From: Clavelina lepadiformis | Lineage: Eukaryota > Chordata > Ascidiacea > Aplousobranchia > Clavelinidae | Reading direction: 5' to 3' | Length of the DNA stretch: 64,000 nucleotides | Assembly: GCF_947623445.1 (NCBI RefSeq) | Contig: NC_135240.1 | Span: forward strand, 5,580,001-5,644,000 | In this document: positions 32,805 through 45,000 of the stretch, in pieces | Layout: each line of letters opens with the position of its first letter | How positions within the stretch are numbered: the stretch's first letter is position 1 | Position numbers and translations under genes: made by a program | The notes under the pieces: generated by a model | Databases searched by the model: none | Told to the model about the DNA's origin: nothing | What the model saw: the letters and a program-made list of their open reading frames with translations, nothing else

Positions 32805-35739
32805 ACTGACAACTCTGAGTCAAAATGACCGTTAATGATGGACGCCGGAAAAGAAAAATTTCATAGTTCTTTTGGAAACGACAAAAATTACACGAGCTTA
32901 CGCTTGGACGTAACAAAAGTCATCCAGTCTGGCCATGTACGTACATGTTTTTATCGCTTGGGTACAGACAGAAAGCTGCGTAAGAATGCAACTCCAACTT
33001 TTTGTTAATAGTCTTTCAATAGCTTGTCACTAAACAAAAAAATAAAGTTTAGAATATGATCAAAAATTGCCAAACTACTCATATGCAGCATTTATTTTCC
33101 TGATGACTTCATACTGATACAATGTTGAGCTAAGTTCTGTATTTGCCTTTCACTCTGAGATCAGTGAAATCACCGAGTTTGTGATATTTAGATATGTTTC
33201 AAACCCACGCTGATTTGGTTTCACCTTTTCTGCTCTAGCAAAAATAGTATTCCTACGCCTTTAAACTTTCAAGATATATAGGGCCTATCAAATCTGGATA
33301 GGCCTAATTTCCAGGCTACAGCCTATAGCCCTGGTTTTTATTTGTTGAAGCCTACAACAAAGATGCTATAAACGGCATTTACCTTTTTACAGGCGAGCAA
33401 ACGGCAATTCTATTCGTGAATAATCTGCTCAATTTGTACTCCATTAGGTCAAGCGTAAACTTTTCTGGGCATTGCTAGCGAAGCGAAAAACGTGTAGCAA
33501 CTAGCAACTGCTAAACGTTTTACTAACTTAGTGAAAAAGGGGAAACAAAAAAATTGGTTTATATGCGGCATTTTTTTATCGCAGGCTACCTGTTGCCAAT
33601 GCATTAACCTTCTTTGATAAGTGGAAGTAATTTCATGTACAAATATTACAAGTTACTGGATTTATAAAAGCTAATTGTGTCTTTTAAACTTTTCCACTCT
33701 TGGGTAGTTACAGGTTTTACACGTCTATAAGTTTGAATAAAAGTGCAATGTGTGCCACCATTATTCTTTTAGTTTTCCACATTTTGACTGAGCGATTGTC
33801 AAACAACAAGCTATAAAAAGGTAAAGAAATTTAGAAGGCAACTTTAATATTAACGTATTATAAATTTCAACGTTTCTTATAAATTTCAAGAAAAAAGTAT
33901 ACAAATTTAAACAGGCTAAAACTATCAATAGCATAGATGCTATACTATAGACTTATAGAGTATAGACTATAGAGGTAGTGTGACCATGTAGTGTACCATG
34001 GCTGTCTACGTTCGCTATGTTTACGGCTACTATGTTTACAAAATATGTTCTTGCCTTCGAGGCCTTGTCACACCTGCCTGACTTATTTGTGGTAATTATC
34101 ATCGTCATTGCTATTTTGTTTGCGATCACCTGAGTCAGCACAATTTTTCGTTCACCACATTTAAGGCGAAAACAATAATTAATTGAGGGATGCGAACACG
34201 AAGTACGCTGTAGAAACAGCATAAGCAATGGCAAGCTTTGTCAAAACCAACAGAGCTCGGGCACCTACAACATTGGCACTGCACACCTGGTTATTAGGCA
34301 AGTGTAAGTTGCCACAAATATCAGAGTGTGCACACCGAACGATTGTGCGATAAGAAAAGCAGTTGAACATGGGATTGATAGCGATATCACTAAAATCAAA
34401 TATAGCCAGTGTGGTGAGATTTCTTACTGCTTATTTTCCTTCCTGCTTCGCGCATAATGACGCATAGTCGCGTATAGTTTATAGTAAGGTCTTGCGTAAC
34501 TAATTACATGTCTTATTTTAGGACTAGCGCAATTCAGTTTAATAAAGCCTTGGTTGCTTTTTGGATCTGTACTTTAGTTCCAAGGTTATGACAGCCAGGG
34601 TGGCCATTTACATTGCCAACACATTGTGCGCTAGTGAATTTTTTCATTTCGGGATGCCGTTTTTTGGGCTAGTTTTCATGATCTCAAATTTTAAACATCA
34701 AATTACTTTGAAACTGTTTTTTTTTTGATAAAACGGAAAAAATTGGCTCAAAATATACCATAATTGTTTCTTATACCTGACAGTAATACGTTGACTTTTT
34801 GTTTAGAGTAAACACCGACCCTTGCCACTTAAATTACTTTTTCCTTTGAGCAAGTTTTAAATTTTTTACATGGCAACTTTGGTTATGAAGAGGATTATCG
34901 AGTATCGACATGATAGGCTGTGCTGTGTCATGCAATGGATGGCAGGTTCGTATACGAGGTTCGTTTGCCGAAGGGCGGATTTGTTACGCAGAATTACGAA
35001 ATAATCTACTTTAGGCGTTTTAGTTATTAAAAATGCATTTAAACTGCAAAGTTTAACGTAAATTTAGGTTAGATAGGGGCTGTTCACAAAAATGACGAAA
35101 TTTTGTTGTCATCGGTTTTTGATCATAATTTAGGCCTATAGCCTAACAAATTTAAAATTAATCTACAAAATTCAATGGCTTGCACTTGCAAGAAACCAAA
35201 AATATATATTTTTTCAGTTTTTAAAAAATTTCGCTAGCCTAATTGTAACAGGGCTATCAATGGGTTACCGAAAGGTGTAAGTTTAGGGTCTGGTACAAAA
35301 GTGCACAACCACAGGATACATTTGTACTATAGGCCCCAGCTACTCAAATTGTGATGTCTTTTGGTTTATCTTACAGTATTAGGAATTATGATGACATGAT
35401 AGGTCTCATGATAGATAGCACTCGTGTCAGCGGTCTGCCAACCAGACTGCAAGGTTTGGCATAGGCGCACAATGCTATGAAGATATTTAGACGGTATATA
35501 GCTTAGCATTTTATGCCCACCAAACCCAAAGTAGCAATTTAAGAAAAAAACCACATAGTTTACTGTCGTACATAACAGGAATGTTTGACAACGCAGGCTA
35601 GCCTATAGTTTAATCGTTATTAGCACTTTCCAAACAGGGTATAAAGGTTGTTTTATTGATTTCTTTGTTGGAATGTATGACGATGATACGATTTATTTCT
35701 TTGTGCAATAACTAACTCTGTTCAGCTGTTTGCTTAAAC

Positions 35740-36038
35740 CAGGGATGTCCAGCCTTTTATTATAGTGGGCCGCATTGTCACTTGAAATAATTCAATGGGC
35801 CGCAGAACCTATTAAATTTCAAGAAAAATGGATACATAAAGAAACGCGTGCTTTAATTCTTCGAGTCTTATAGTTATATATAATCCTGTTGCTCCCATCC
35901 TATACTATTACTGCGCCCCTAAAACTGATGGTACATTTTAAATAGGCTAAGATTCAAAGTTCAAAATACTACTTTGGAGTGAAAATGACTAGCTGGCGGC
36001 ACAAAAATCTCAGGCGGGCCGCTGGTTGGACATCCCTG
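35740..36038. mobile_element. hAT MITE (299 bp), family A, second copy
   Basis: Ends CAGGGATGTCCAGCC and GGTTGGACATCCCTG, with 8-bp flanks GCTTAAAC (35732-35739) and GCTTAAAT (36039-36046). The interior is closely similar to 2700-2997 throughout. The two differ mainly by a short insertion here (CATAAAGAAACGCG) and a gap near the right end. Confidence 0.92.
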
Positions 36039-36328
36039 GCTTAAATGTATGATTGCTGACTTGGTTCTTTTCGACAGGAAAAGACTGACCCCGTACATTG
36101 AACTTCCTATTAGCCCACTGAAATATTTATAGGAGTCAGGATGGTCTTTTTGGTGAGGCCCTCACAATTTTCTCCTCTTTGGTTAATGCAATAAGTGCCA
36201 TACATTCTACTTAACATTGCAATAGCAGTGCTCGTAATGTAATATAAAAAAGCCGCTTAAGTTGCACAATTTTGGCTTGCAGACTGAAGTAGTAAAATTG
36301 TACTAACGTTTCTTACATAAAACTGAAA

Positions 36329-39300
36329 ATGCTGCGTCCTGAAAGATATCAGAGCAAGACATTTCCTTCTGAAAAGAGTGGAAATTATGGAGTTCAAAGT
36401 TCTTTGAGAATGGGGTAAGCATATACAGTAGGATGTTTCATTTTTTCACCATTTTGGAATTTAAAAAAGCTTGGGGTCTCCCTAGGCCGTATTTTGGGCA
36501 CAATGAAAGAATCTGAATTTTTTTTTTTATGACGTCATTTTGAGGTTGCACCCCCTTGTTGAAGTTTCGGTGGGGGTGCATTTGTGTGAATTGGCGATAT
36601 CTTGGTAACCGATTGAGCTAGAGCTATGATCAAGGTCTCAAAAGATGCAGAACAGCTGGTTTCCCATAACCACTCAATACATTTTAACTGTATTTTTGCT
36701 CTAGAAAAAAAGTTATTTGAGAAAAACCGAAATTTTGAAAAAAAACATAAGTTTTGACATATTTTGTATGCAAATCACAATGTAGTTCCCAACCGAACCT
36801 TTATTTTGCTTGGTGGTGATTGTAAACTTTTAGATTGGCATTCGCCATGAAAAGTAAGCAAAATATTTTATATGTAAGCTATACAAACATATATCTAAGA
36901 TAAACTTAAAATTACAGCAGTTTGTGTAAATAACTGCTACATCGGTAGTTCTGGAAAAATCGAGTAAACAATCATGTTAAACTGCGACTTTGATTTCTAC
37001 TTTAGCGTCACTCTACCGTGTAAGAACAGTTCCATAAGCCAAATAACAAATTGTATTTTTTATTCAAATTTATTTTTATTCTTTAAACTAACAACAAACA
37101 ACAGTTCATGTTAGCCCAAAAATTTACTGTCTTCACTAATTGTTATCCATATTGCACAGGTATGCTTGCAAACGAAAATCAGTACGCCACAAAGTAGATT
37201 TGTTTTCACGAATTTTCTCCTGCAGAATATTTTTCAACCATCCAATTTTCCTTTCATTGCACCTATTATTGTTTTCAATGGCTTTCCAAAATTCTGGATC
37301 AACATCATCTGAAGCAATGCCATGAGCTTGTTTTCTGTTCAATGTGAAAAATTGTTTTAAACCAGCATTACGATTCATAAGCAAGTTGTTTACATCGATG
37401 GATAGCGGCATGGAAGAGGATACTTTAACAGCCTCGATTGGGTAAGGTGGCACCTCAGAATAAACACTCAAAGCCACATTTTGGGGGTCAAGCCATTGTC
37501 CCGCATGATCCAAGTAATACTTCATTACCATATCAGCAACATCTGGCTGGATTTCTCTATAAGCAAAAAGAAGGTTGCGTTGGAAAAGAGTAAGAAAAGG
37601 ACCATCACAAGCTTTTGGATGCAAATGTATCATTACAAAAGAGGGTACATAGACTGAAACAATGTATGAAACAATTTTTTCTAATTTTCTTTTTTGATTT
37701 GTGGACATTTGTTGACTTCCAATGTTGAAAAGCAGAAGACGAAGGTAGCCGCTGGCAGTTGTTATCCATCGTGAGTGACTTATGCTCTCCTGTTTGTATG
37801 TTAAAAGGTTTTTTAGATTTTCCGGAACATTCATCAGCAAATGAGAAGCTAACACTAACAAGCACAATTCGTCACTGCGGAAACTGTTGTCTACCATTTT
37901 TTCCTTTTTTTATGTGCAGTGCTGCAATCTTTGTAATCAGAATAGTTACAGTGTCACATGGAATTAAATCGTTTAGAACGGGCTTCTGTATTGTTTTTAT
38001 AATATTCAGTAATGCACCATCTTCAAGTGCTCTGGGACCTTTTTTTCCACCTTCTATGAAACGAATAACATGGGACAGATATATTTCATTGACATGAAAT
38101 AAACATTCCAAGGTATGAATCCCATGACCAATGGTCAAACTAAAATAATCTGCTAAGCGTTTATTTACTCCTGACACCCTGCCTGTGTTAACAGCTGTAG
38201 TGTCCGCCATGACTGAGTACACCTTATTTAGAGTATCACCGCATACCTCATCAATAATTGTGGAGAAAAGTATTTCCCCTGTAACTGATGTTCCTTTGGG
38301 AAAGGTTTTGACACCAACAATTCTCTCACATTTTTTATTCTGGTCATCCAACAACTGACCAACAAAAACATACCGGTCAAGTGAGTTAATCACCCTACCA
38401 TCATAACACAGTTGCATTGCACTACACGACTTTATCTCTAATTGGCATCTTTCTAATGCTTTCATTCGTACTTTCTCTCTTCTGCGAAAAATAGTTGTTG
38501 GAGATGCTGCGATTTTTTCACGTGCCAAAGATCTCAGTTGGTCTGAGTGCTGGCGTATGGAAGTCATACGGCGGTCAGCTAGCATGCACATCTCCTGATT
38601 TACAGAAAACGTATGAATTTTTTTATAGAATTTTCCACCAATTACTTTCTTGATTTCAAAATCTGGGTCTGATTTATGATCTCCTGAATCTGATTCCGAA
38701 TCTGACATGACGTTGAAATTTTGGATTCCAGACTTTTTTCTTATTTTATCAGCAATAACATACTTTGAAGATAAGCTAGAAGACGAACAATTTTCAGTAG
38801 ACTGCTCAGGGTAATATTTTCGCTTATTACGGTAACTTTTACTCAAACAGTTGATCTGACATGTTGACTTGTAGGCAAAATATGTCAAAATTTTGGTTTT
38901 TCTCAAATAACTTTTTTTCTAGAGCGAAAATGCAATTAAAATGTATTGAGTGGTTATAGGAAACCAGCCATTCTGTTATAGGAAACCAGCCACAAGACAC
39001 CTTGATTATGGCTCTAGCTCAATCGGTTACCAAGATATCGCCAATTAGAAAAATGCACCCCCACTGAAACTTCAACAAGGGGGTGCAACCTCAAAATGAC
39101 GTCATAAATTTAAAAAAAATTCAGATTCTTTCATTGTGCCCAAAATACGGCCTAGGGAGACCCCAAGCTTTTTTAAATTCCAAAATGGTGAAAAAATGAA
39201 ACATCCTAATATACAGGTTGCATAGCTAACTTTCCACCACTGAAAAGTAACTACCTGTAATTTGTTGAAGAAGGATGCATTGTATCAGTATACTTGTGAG

Positions 39301-40048
39301 CAGCATACCTTCTTATCAGTATTTTCTCCTTCTGTAATTTGAAGTTTATAAATATAAAACAGCGTTCCTTTTTGTTAATAAAAAAAGAGGTGGAGATAGA
39401 TTTCCATGTGTTCTGAATACACGTAGCACTCGGTCCATGAATTTGACATATTTGGTACACCTGGTATAAAATTCATCTAAAAGTTGACGTAAAATTTAGA
39501 CTAAAGCAAAACCAAAGTGATTTGAATACTGCCCATCCCTTAGAAGATTCTGAAAAGAGCTACGATGTTAGAACAAAACAATCTAATCTTACAACTCTAC
39601 GAAATATACAGGTAGAGGAATATGCATGTCTTGTAGTGGTTTGTTGTACACCATTGACTTACAGATGGTATATATGCCTTATTTCTTTCTACACTTTGTC
39701 CTCTATGATCGTGTTACACAGGGTGTTCATGCCCCACTGAAGATTCAAATGGAGCTAAACGCTGTGAACAAAGCAGTAACCAGATTGCCGTCGTTACCTT
39801 CCTCAAATTTTGCAAAAGATATTTTGAATGGAACCGACGATTTAATTCTTCCCAGTGATGTGTTTGGAAGTAAGATAAAATTTGAGAGCCGTTTAAAAGC
39901 ACAACCCAAAGTTGCATGCTGCAGACATTTTGAACATATTCACTCTGTCGTTATACTAAAGTGTTTCTTTTTAGGTCGTCTCGACTCTGAAGTTATTGGA
40001 GACCCTCATCTCATGATGGAACACAAACTTGGCCTCAAGCCTCTATGA
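36329..40048 (+). CDS. POMP: POMP (proteasome maturation protein)
   Basis: Chaperone needed for assembly of the 20S proteasome core. Four exons with closing phases: 36329-36414, 39500-39611, 39722-39869, 39975-40048, giving 139 aa (human 141). The protein reads MLRPERYQSKTFPS .. SSLRMGLKQNQSDLNTAHPL, then EDSEKSYD, LTTLRNIQGVHAPLKIQME, LPSLPSSNFAKDIL, and ends VIGDPHLMMEHKLGLKPL. The segments HPLE.SEK, TLRNIQG..APLK.QME and GDPHLM.E.KLGL are diagnostic. Exon 1 to exon 2 spacing matches human POMP exactly. Intron 1 is enlarged from about 300 bp to 3.1 kb by a transposon inserted 14 bp after the donor. The gene is tail to tail with PAN3. Confidence 0.95.
36429..39208 (-). mobile_element. DNA transposon with long TIRs in POMP intron 1 (hAT-like?)
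   Basis: A 2780-bp element with a perfect 8-bp target duplication ATATACAG (36421-36428 and 39209-39216). Terminal inverted repeats are about 330 bp long (36429 to about 36765; about 38877 to 39208) and begin TAGGATGTTTCATTTTTTCA. They are highly similar, with one short internal duplication in the right copy. It encodes one transposase on the minus strand. The 8-bp duplication fits hAT or P-type elements, but hAT ends normally start CAG and are short, so the superfamily is uncertain. TIR agreement and open reading frames suggest a fairly recent insertion. Confidence 0.9.
37136..38906 (-). CDS. Transposase of the POMP-intron element, two overlapping frames
   Basis: ORF1 (38906-37872, 344 aa) and ORF2 (37897-37136, 253 aa) overlap by 26 bp and lie in different frames, ORF2 being +1 relative to ORF1. 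Together they look like one transposase. ORF1 has a Cys-containing N-terminal segment, then MADTTAVNTGRVSGVNKRL and HGIHTLECLFHVNEIYL. ORF2 has ISHSRWITTASGYLRLLL and ends LQAYLCNMDNN. The D, C-x2-H-x2-N and RW signals recall hAT-type cores. The same arrangement occurs in uncharacterised proteins of arthropods and cnidarians, as I remember them. The frame change falls in an A-rich run (ATAAAAAAAGGAAAAAATGG), so it may be a mutation, a sequencing error or programmed frameshifting. Confidence 0.75.
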
Positions 40049-40316
40049 AAATTCTGTTTTAAACCTGGTCGCAAAATCCTTGTCTCCTTTTCATAAAACC
40101 AGCTGCGTGTTCAGGCTGAAAACTTTGTCATGTCAAGTTTTGCTGGAATTATATTTTTATATTTCAGCTCACTTAGTTGGTATTTGTGTTAACTTGATCA
40201 GCTCAAATACAGCTGCTTTCAGTTGTCTTTAGTCTGCTCGATGCTTCTTAGTTAAGAATCTTTCGTTATTACAAAATCTGTGCAACCGAGTGAACTCCTG
40301 ACATGTACGGTTTGAC

Positions 40317-40322
40317 AATAAA
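40317..40322 (+). terminator. Polyadenylation signal of POMP
   Basis: AATAAA 269 bp after the POMP stop, on the coding strand. Confidence 0.55.
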
Positions 40323-42057
40323 TAGTTTAGCATAAATCAGTTTTTAATACAACAGTTGTCAGTATCAACACCAATCATCAATATTGTTATTGGTTACTAT
40401 GTTTGACATCATATTATTCGGAGGCTATTGTGCACAGAATCGACTCGTGTAGACAAGGTTGTGCTCGATTTTCAATAACATTTGCTAGAAATTTTATGTC
40501 ATTCAACATATTTTAGCTTGGTAACTGCTACAAATCCAGTGAAAATAAGCAAGTTAAGCTGGTGTGCTCTGCTTTGACAAGAATGGTTGCTAGTGTGAAA
40601 ATTGACTTGATAAAATATTTTTTCTAAGAAAAAAACACCATCAAGTTTTCTGCAAGAAATGAGCTTGTTTGCTACATCATGTTAGAGCTGTTTTCTGAAG
40701 TCAAACTTAATTTGGTGACATGCACTAACACAATTGTTAGGCTTGTTGGTTTCTTCAGCATTTGATAATGAATCGCTGTATATAAGACTATCCCCCTATA
40801 GAGATTTCGAAACTATGTTTGTGTTCGTATGGACCCAAATAATCTTCCACTCACTTACTGGTGGGCAACCTCAACAATCTATCCGCTATCTCTTCAACAA
40901 ACAAAACATGCTGGAGCAACTTATTTCAAGGTTTATAATTTCCAACAATGCAAACATTATGTAGTGCTTTGTGCAACACACATAACTTGTGTCAAACCCC
41001 CAGATATTTGAGGTCTCTTAGCGGTGTGGAAGACCAACAACAAGCAATCAACATATATTTTGGATACTGTCACTCGAAAACAACAAAATAAAAATGTAAT
41101 GCAAATATGTTGTACTATCCAATGTTAAATTTAAACTAAAATTGCGGAACTTAACACATTTTAGTTTTCCTATCAACAGAATTGTTTCAAGGACCTCGTC
41201 TGGATTCAAATACAAACATTAGTTTAAAAAATACCGGTCCACCACCATACAAGGCCTCGACTTTGATGCAGTTACATAAGTGCATAGTGGAACGATTCAA
41301 AACAATACCAAAATCAGCCAGAAAGTATTTTGAAAACCAGATCTATACAATTGGTTTTAAAACGGATGACCCTGTGTTCCAGTTACTATTCGTTTAACAT
41401 GATTGATTGACAACAGGCTTGTTGATCTATTAAACTTATCGGCACAAACATTTCTTTACCTCTATTGCACTCCGGCTGAAATTATTTTATAAAAAAATAC
41501 ATTTAGTTTTAAAAAGGTGCATAACGACAAAATACAAAAGGAAAACAGATGACATACTAAATTTTGTAAGATCAAGGCCCGTGATAGGGGAACTTGATAA
41601 ATGGCAGTATAATGTTGTAGCACAAAATGGTCATTGTGGTGCAGGTCCAAACATGAACGGACATCTGTTAAAATAAACAAATGAATGCCCCAGGCCTCAA
41701 GCAGCGGACAAAAGACGTCAAACAGAGAAGTATTTCATTTTGCATACTTCCAATCTGAAACAAACGTTTACGCAAAAGAACACGAACTAAGATACAGTTT
41801 TGGCATTGTAACATAAAGGCTGGGCAGGTAACAGCAAGAAGAAACTTCATAAATGTTCACGTTAAGTAAGAACACGAGAAACTTCCCATAACCACAAACA
41901 ATTCCTGCAAGTGTCAAGCAATGGCAGGAGGCGTATATTGCAATTTTGCAAAGTACTTCGAAAGGCACAATATCCCCATGATGAGTCACAGTTAACAGGG
42001 TAGCAGGTGGAATGACAGGTCTAATAGGGCAGGCGTTACTCGACCACTTCACGGCTT
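40323..42057. other. Stretch between POMP and PAN3
   Basis: The only candidate coding segment is at 41182-41397. The right part (about 41450-42057) probably belongs to the PAN3 3' UTR, which reads leftwards. ORFs elsewhere show nothing. Confidence 0.4.
41182..41397 (+). CDS. Possible exon of an unrecognised small gene
   Basis: An acceptor-like sequence (GAATTGTTTCAAG) precedes codons GPRLDSNTNISLKNTGPPPY, followed by a basic helical stretch (LHKCIVERFKTIPKSARKYF) and ENQIYTIGFKTDDPVFQ before the stop. The composition and helix look real, but I find no convincing first exon upstream and do not recognise the family. It may be the last exon of a short mitochondrial-type protein, or chance. Confidence 0.3.
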   Translation: MFQGPRLDSNTNISLKNTGPPPYKASTLMQLHKCIVERFKTIPKSARKYFENQIYTIGFKTDDPVFQLLFV

Positions 42058-45000
42058 TTAAACTCCGGTATTATTGACCAGTAGTTCATTAAAACACTTG
42101 GAAAATGCCTTCTTAAGTTCGGCGTAGGATACAACCAGCACATTTTGTTCATCTCGAGACATAAGACAAACTTTTTCCGGTACTCCTGCATCCAGCTGTG
42201 AATTTTAAGTAAAGAAATTTAAGTTAACATGAACAGAAGTTTTTTCAAACACCAAAATAACGAACTTACTTTGTTGAGGCATTGCACAATATGTGCCAGG
42301 TCTACCCACGGTGCCCCGGTCTCCGTGACCTGATGAAATAAATGGTCTCGGAAGAGTTTTAATAAATATCGATCACCAGTTTCAGACCATGCTGGCTCCA
42401 TGCCAAATTCTGGCCTCTCATTAATCACTCCCAGTTTACCCAGCATTCGAAATAAACGGCCATTTTCAACCTCCTGTTGAGAAAAGATAATACATTTAAT
42501 TATATTATAAGAGAAATTATATTTTACAGCAAGATAATCACAGGATGATGTATGTTTGTGTCATGCTTGAAAGTAAAGCACTAATACCGGTGCTTAAATG
42601 TTTATAATACATATTGTAAGCACTGTATCATGTGAAGCAGACAACCTACGCCAGGGGTCGGCAACCTACGGCCCGCCAAGCAAAATCATCCAGCCCGAAG
42701 CCCCTTTACAAATTGTAGTACTGTAACTTTATGACCCGCCTTGTGGTATTATATTTTATAAATATTCCCTTTTTATGCGATATCTGGCATTGCGTACTTA
42801 AAAGAAATTCCCTTATGAGAAATCGTACTTTATGATTCATCGTGCCGTGTTTGTTACATCACAATTCACGCTTGTAAATATGTTTTAATATTCCAAAGCT
42901 TTAGCTTGCATGAAATTTGCAGAAAGTTACTCAGCAGTTTCACCTTTGTTTCAGTATTTACTGTAATTACAGGAATTGAGGTATTATCAGTACATAAGCA
43001 CACATTTATCCGATTTTCTTGCAACCTGACAATGTCGAAGCAACGTAGAATAGTTGATGCCAAGCTTATGAAGAATGGGAGAACAAATACTTTTTCATTT
43101 ACCATTTTGGTAGGCGTACGTGTTTGATTTGGAACGTATCTGTTTCCGTGAACAAGGAGTTCCGCATAAAATTCCATTGTGACACGAAGCATACTAATTT
43201 TTCCAAGCTTATAGGTCAGACAATGAAAGACAAACTTAATCAGCTTAAAAAGTGAAGGGGATGAAATTAGTACGGCCCACCGGGACCTTGCACAATTTAG
43301 TTTTGGCGCACGGTTAGAAAAAGGTTGCCGACCCCTGGCCTACGCATTATAACAACAACCTAGACAATGTCACCTTAGCCAGCTCATTCTCAATAACATC
43401 TGCCCTCATCATGGCTGCATCGAGCTGCATATAGAATCTAGCCCCAATCATAGGCATGATGTCGTTAACATTGTGGGGCCGTTGTTGTGGCGTCAGCAGG
43501 TAGCTAAACACACGTTACTGAAGATAATTTTCATTGTCACCAATTTGAAATTTTTAGACTTACAGAATAAGATTCTTCAAGTCGCTTGAATAGTTCATGA
43601 CAACAAGCTCTATAGACCTTTGTAAAGTGTCAGGATTTAATGCACTCATGGAATTACAGGCCAGCGCTAACACAACCTGTGACACATTAACACATGTAAA
43701 TAATTATGTTTCGGTGATATATTATTAACACAACAACGTTAACGCCTATACATTGAGGATATTTATCGCAAAAACCATAACAAATATATATGTAGAATAG
43801 CAAATGGCTGATCGGCCACACAAACTCATTGGAAAGGCGACATTTAGCCTGAAGGCCAGACTTTTCCTGTTCAAGCCGAACTGCACAAATAATGTCATGA
43901 TGTTTCAGAAAGCAGATTATTTTTCAATAGAAATAGCGATAGTTTCAAATTGACTGCAACGCGACACCCTGATTCACTTAACATAAGGTACCTTTCCCAG
44001 AGACACCATGTCGTCCTGTTGATACTGTTGGATGTGGGCCCTGGGGTTGGCATGTGAGTTGTCATATGCAAGTACATCAAGTATCCCGACGCTGTTAATT
44101 CGAAGGCTGAGGAAAAGAAAACAAGATTTTGACTTGATGTTAGCTTCCACTCATAAATTACACATACTTGGGATCTGATTAAATATGTACTTAATGACGA
44201 CTTACATTAAAATTATGAATAAATATAACATAAATTTTATGTTTGATCATCAGAAATGCCAGTAAGTGTTGTAAACTGCTACAGGTAGTTCACATAACAT
44301 AATATTGCAAGCATTCCAACTATTATATACTTACTTTTGTAAAAAAACTTAACTTCAAAAATTGTATTCAAAACGCTTAGTCTCATGCAAAATCTTAAAA
44401 GTAGTGCCACCTACACTATTCCAAGAAGCTGTCTTTATCAGGACTAACCGTGACTTATCTGTGATTATAACCTTTGTTGGGTCCAAGACCCTACAAGCGA
44501 GTCCAGCCATGTGAATGCATCTCAACGCAGATGTAAGTTGAACGACGTATGTCCAAATCAAGCTCTCTGGTAGGAGGCCTACAATGTAAACAAGTTACAG
44601 TTGTGTGGATGCCAGGAAATAAAATCTAACTTCTCTACGAAAGTCAAATTTGAGTAAGAAAGCTTCTCATGAAGTCACAAGCTCCCTCAATATGAGGTGG
44701 AATATCTTAGTTTAGTGATTTTTTAGTATTGCGATGATGAGAATGTATTTGATGGGACCGACCTGCATTTTGCCTGGTTGTGCCACCATTCCATTTAGTT
44801 TTGGAAGCGTAATTGTTGTTTGGGTTTTGAAAGTGCCTAGCCATCAATGTTTCTGCCCCAGCGTAGTAATCGTGGGCAAAAATTAAAGCTACAAACAAGA
44901 ATAAACCTAAGGCAGTGCTTTTTATGGTTACTTTTTCCAAGTCTAGGATTTGAAATTATGCATATTTGATTATTAGTACGTTAGGTATCTTACAATGCTC

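Larger units (their letters stand above)
32145..36328. other. Non-coding stretch between the ABCB1-like gene and POMP
   Basis: About 4.2 kb without a recognised gene. It holds a probable hAT MITE (32502-32804) and a clear one (35740-36038). ORFs at 33953-34370 and 35366-35554 show no domain. Short palindromic words (CTATAGACTTATAGAG) occur near 33945-33975. The POMP promoter must lie just left of 36329. Confidence 0.5.
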
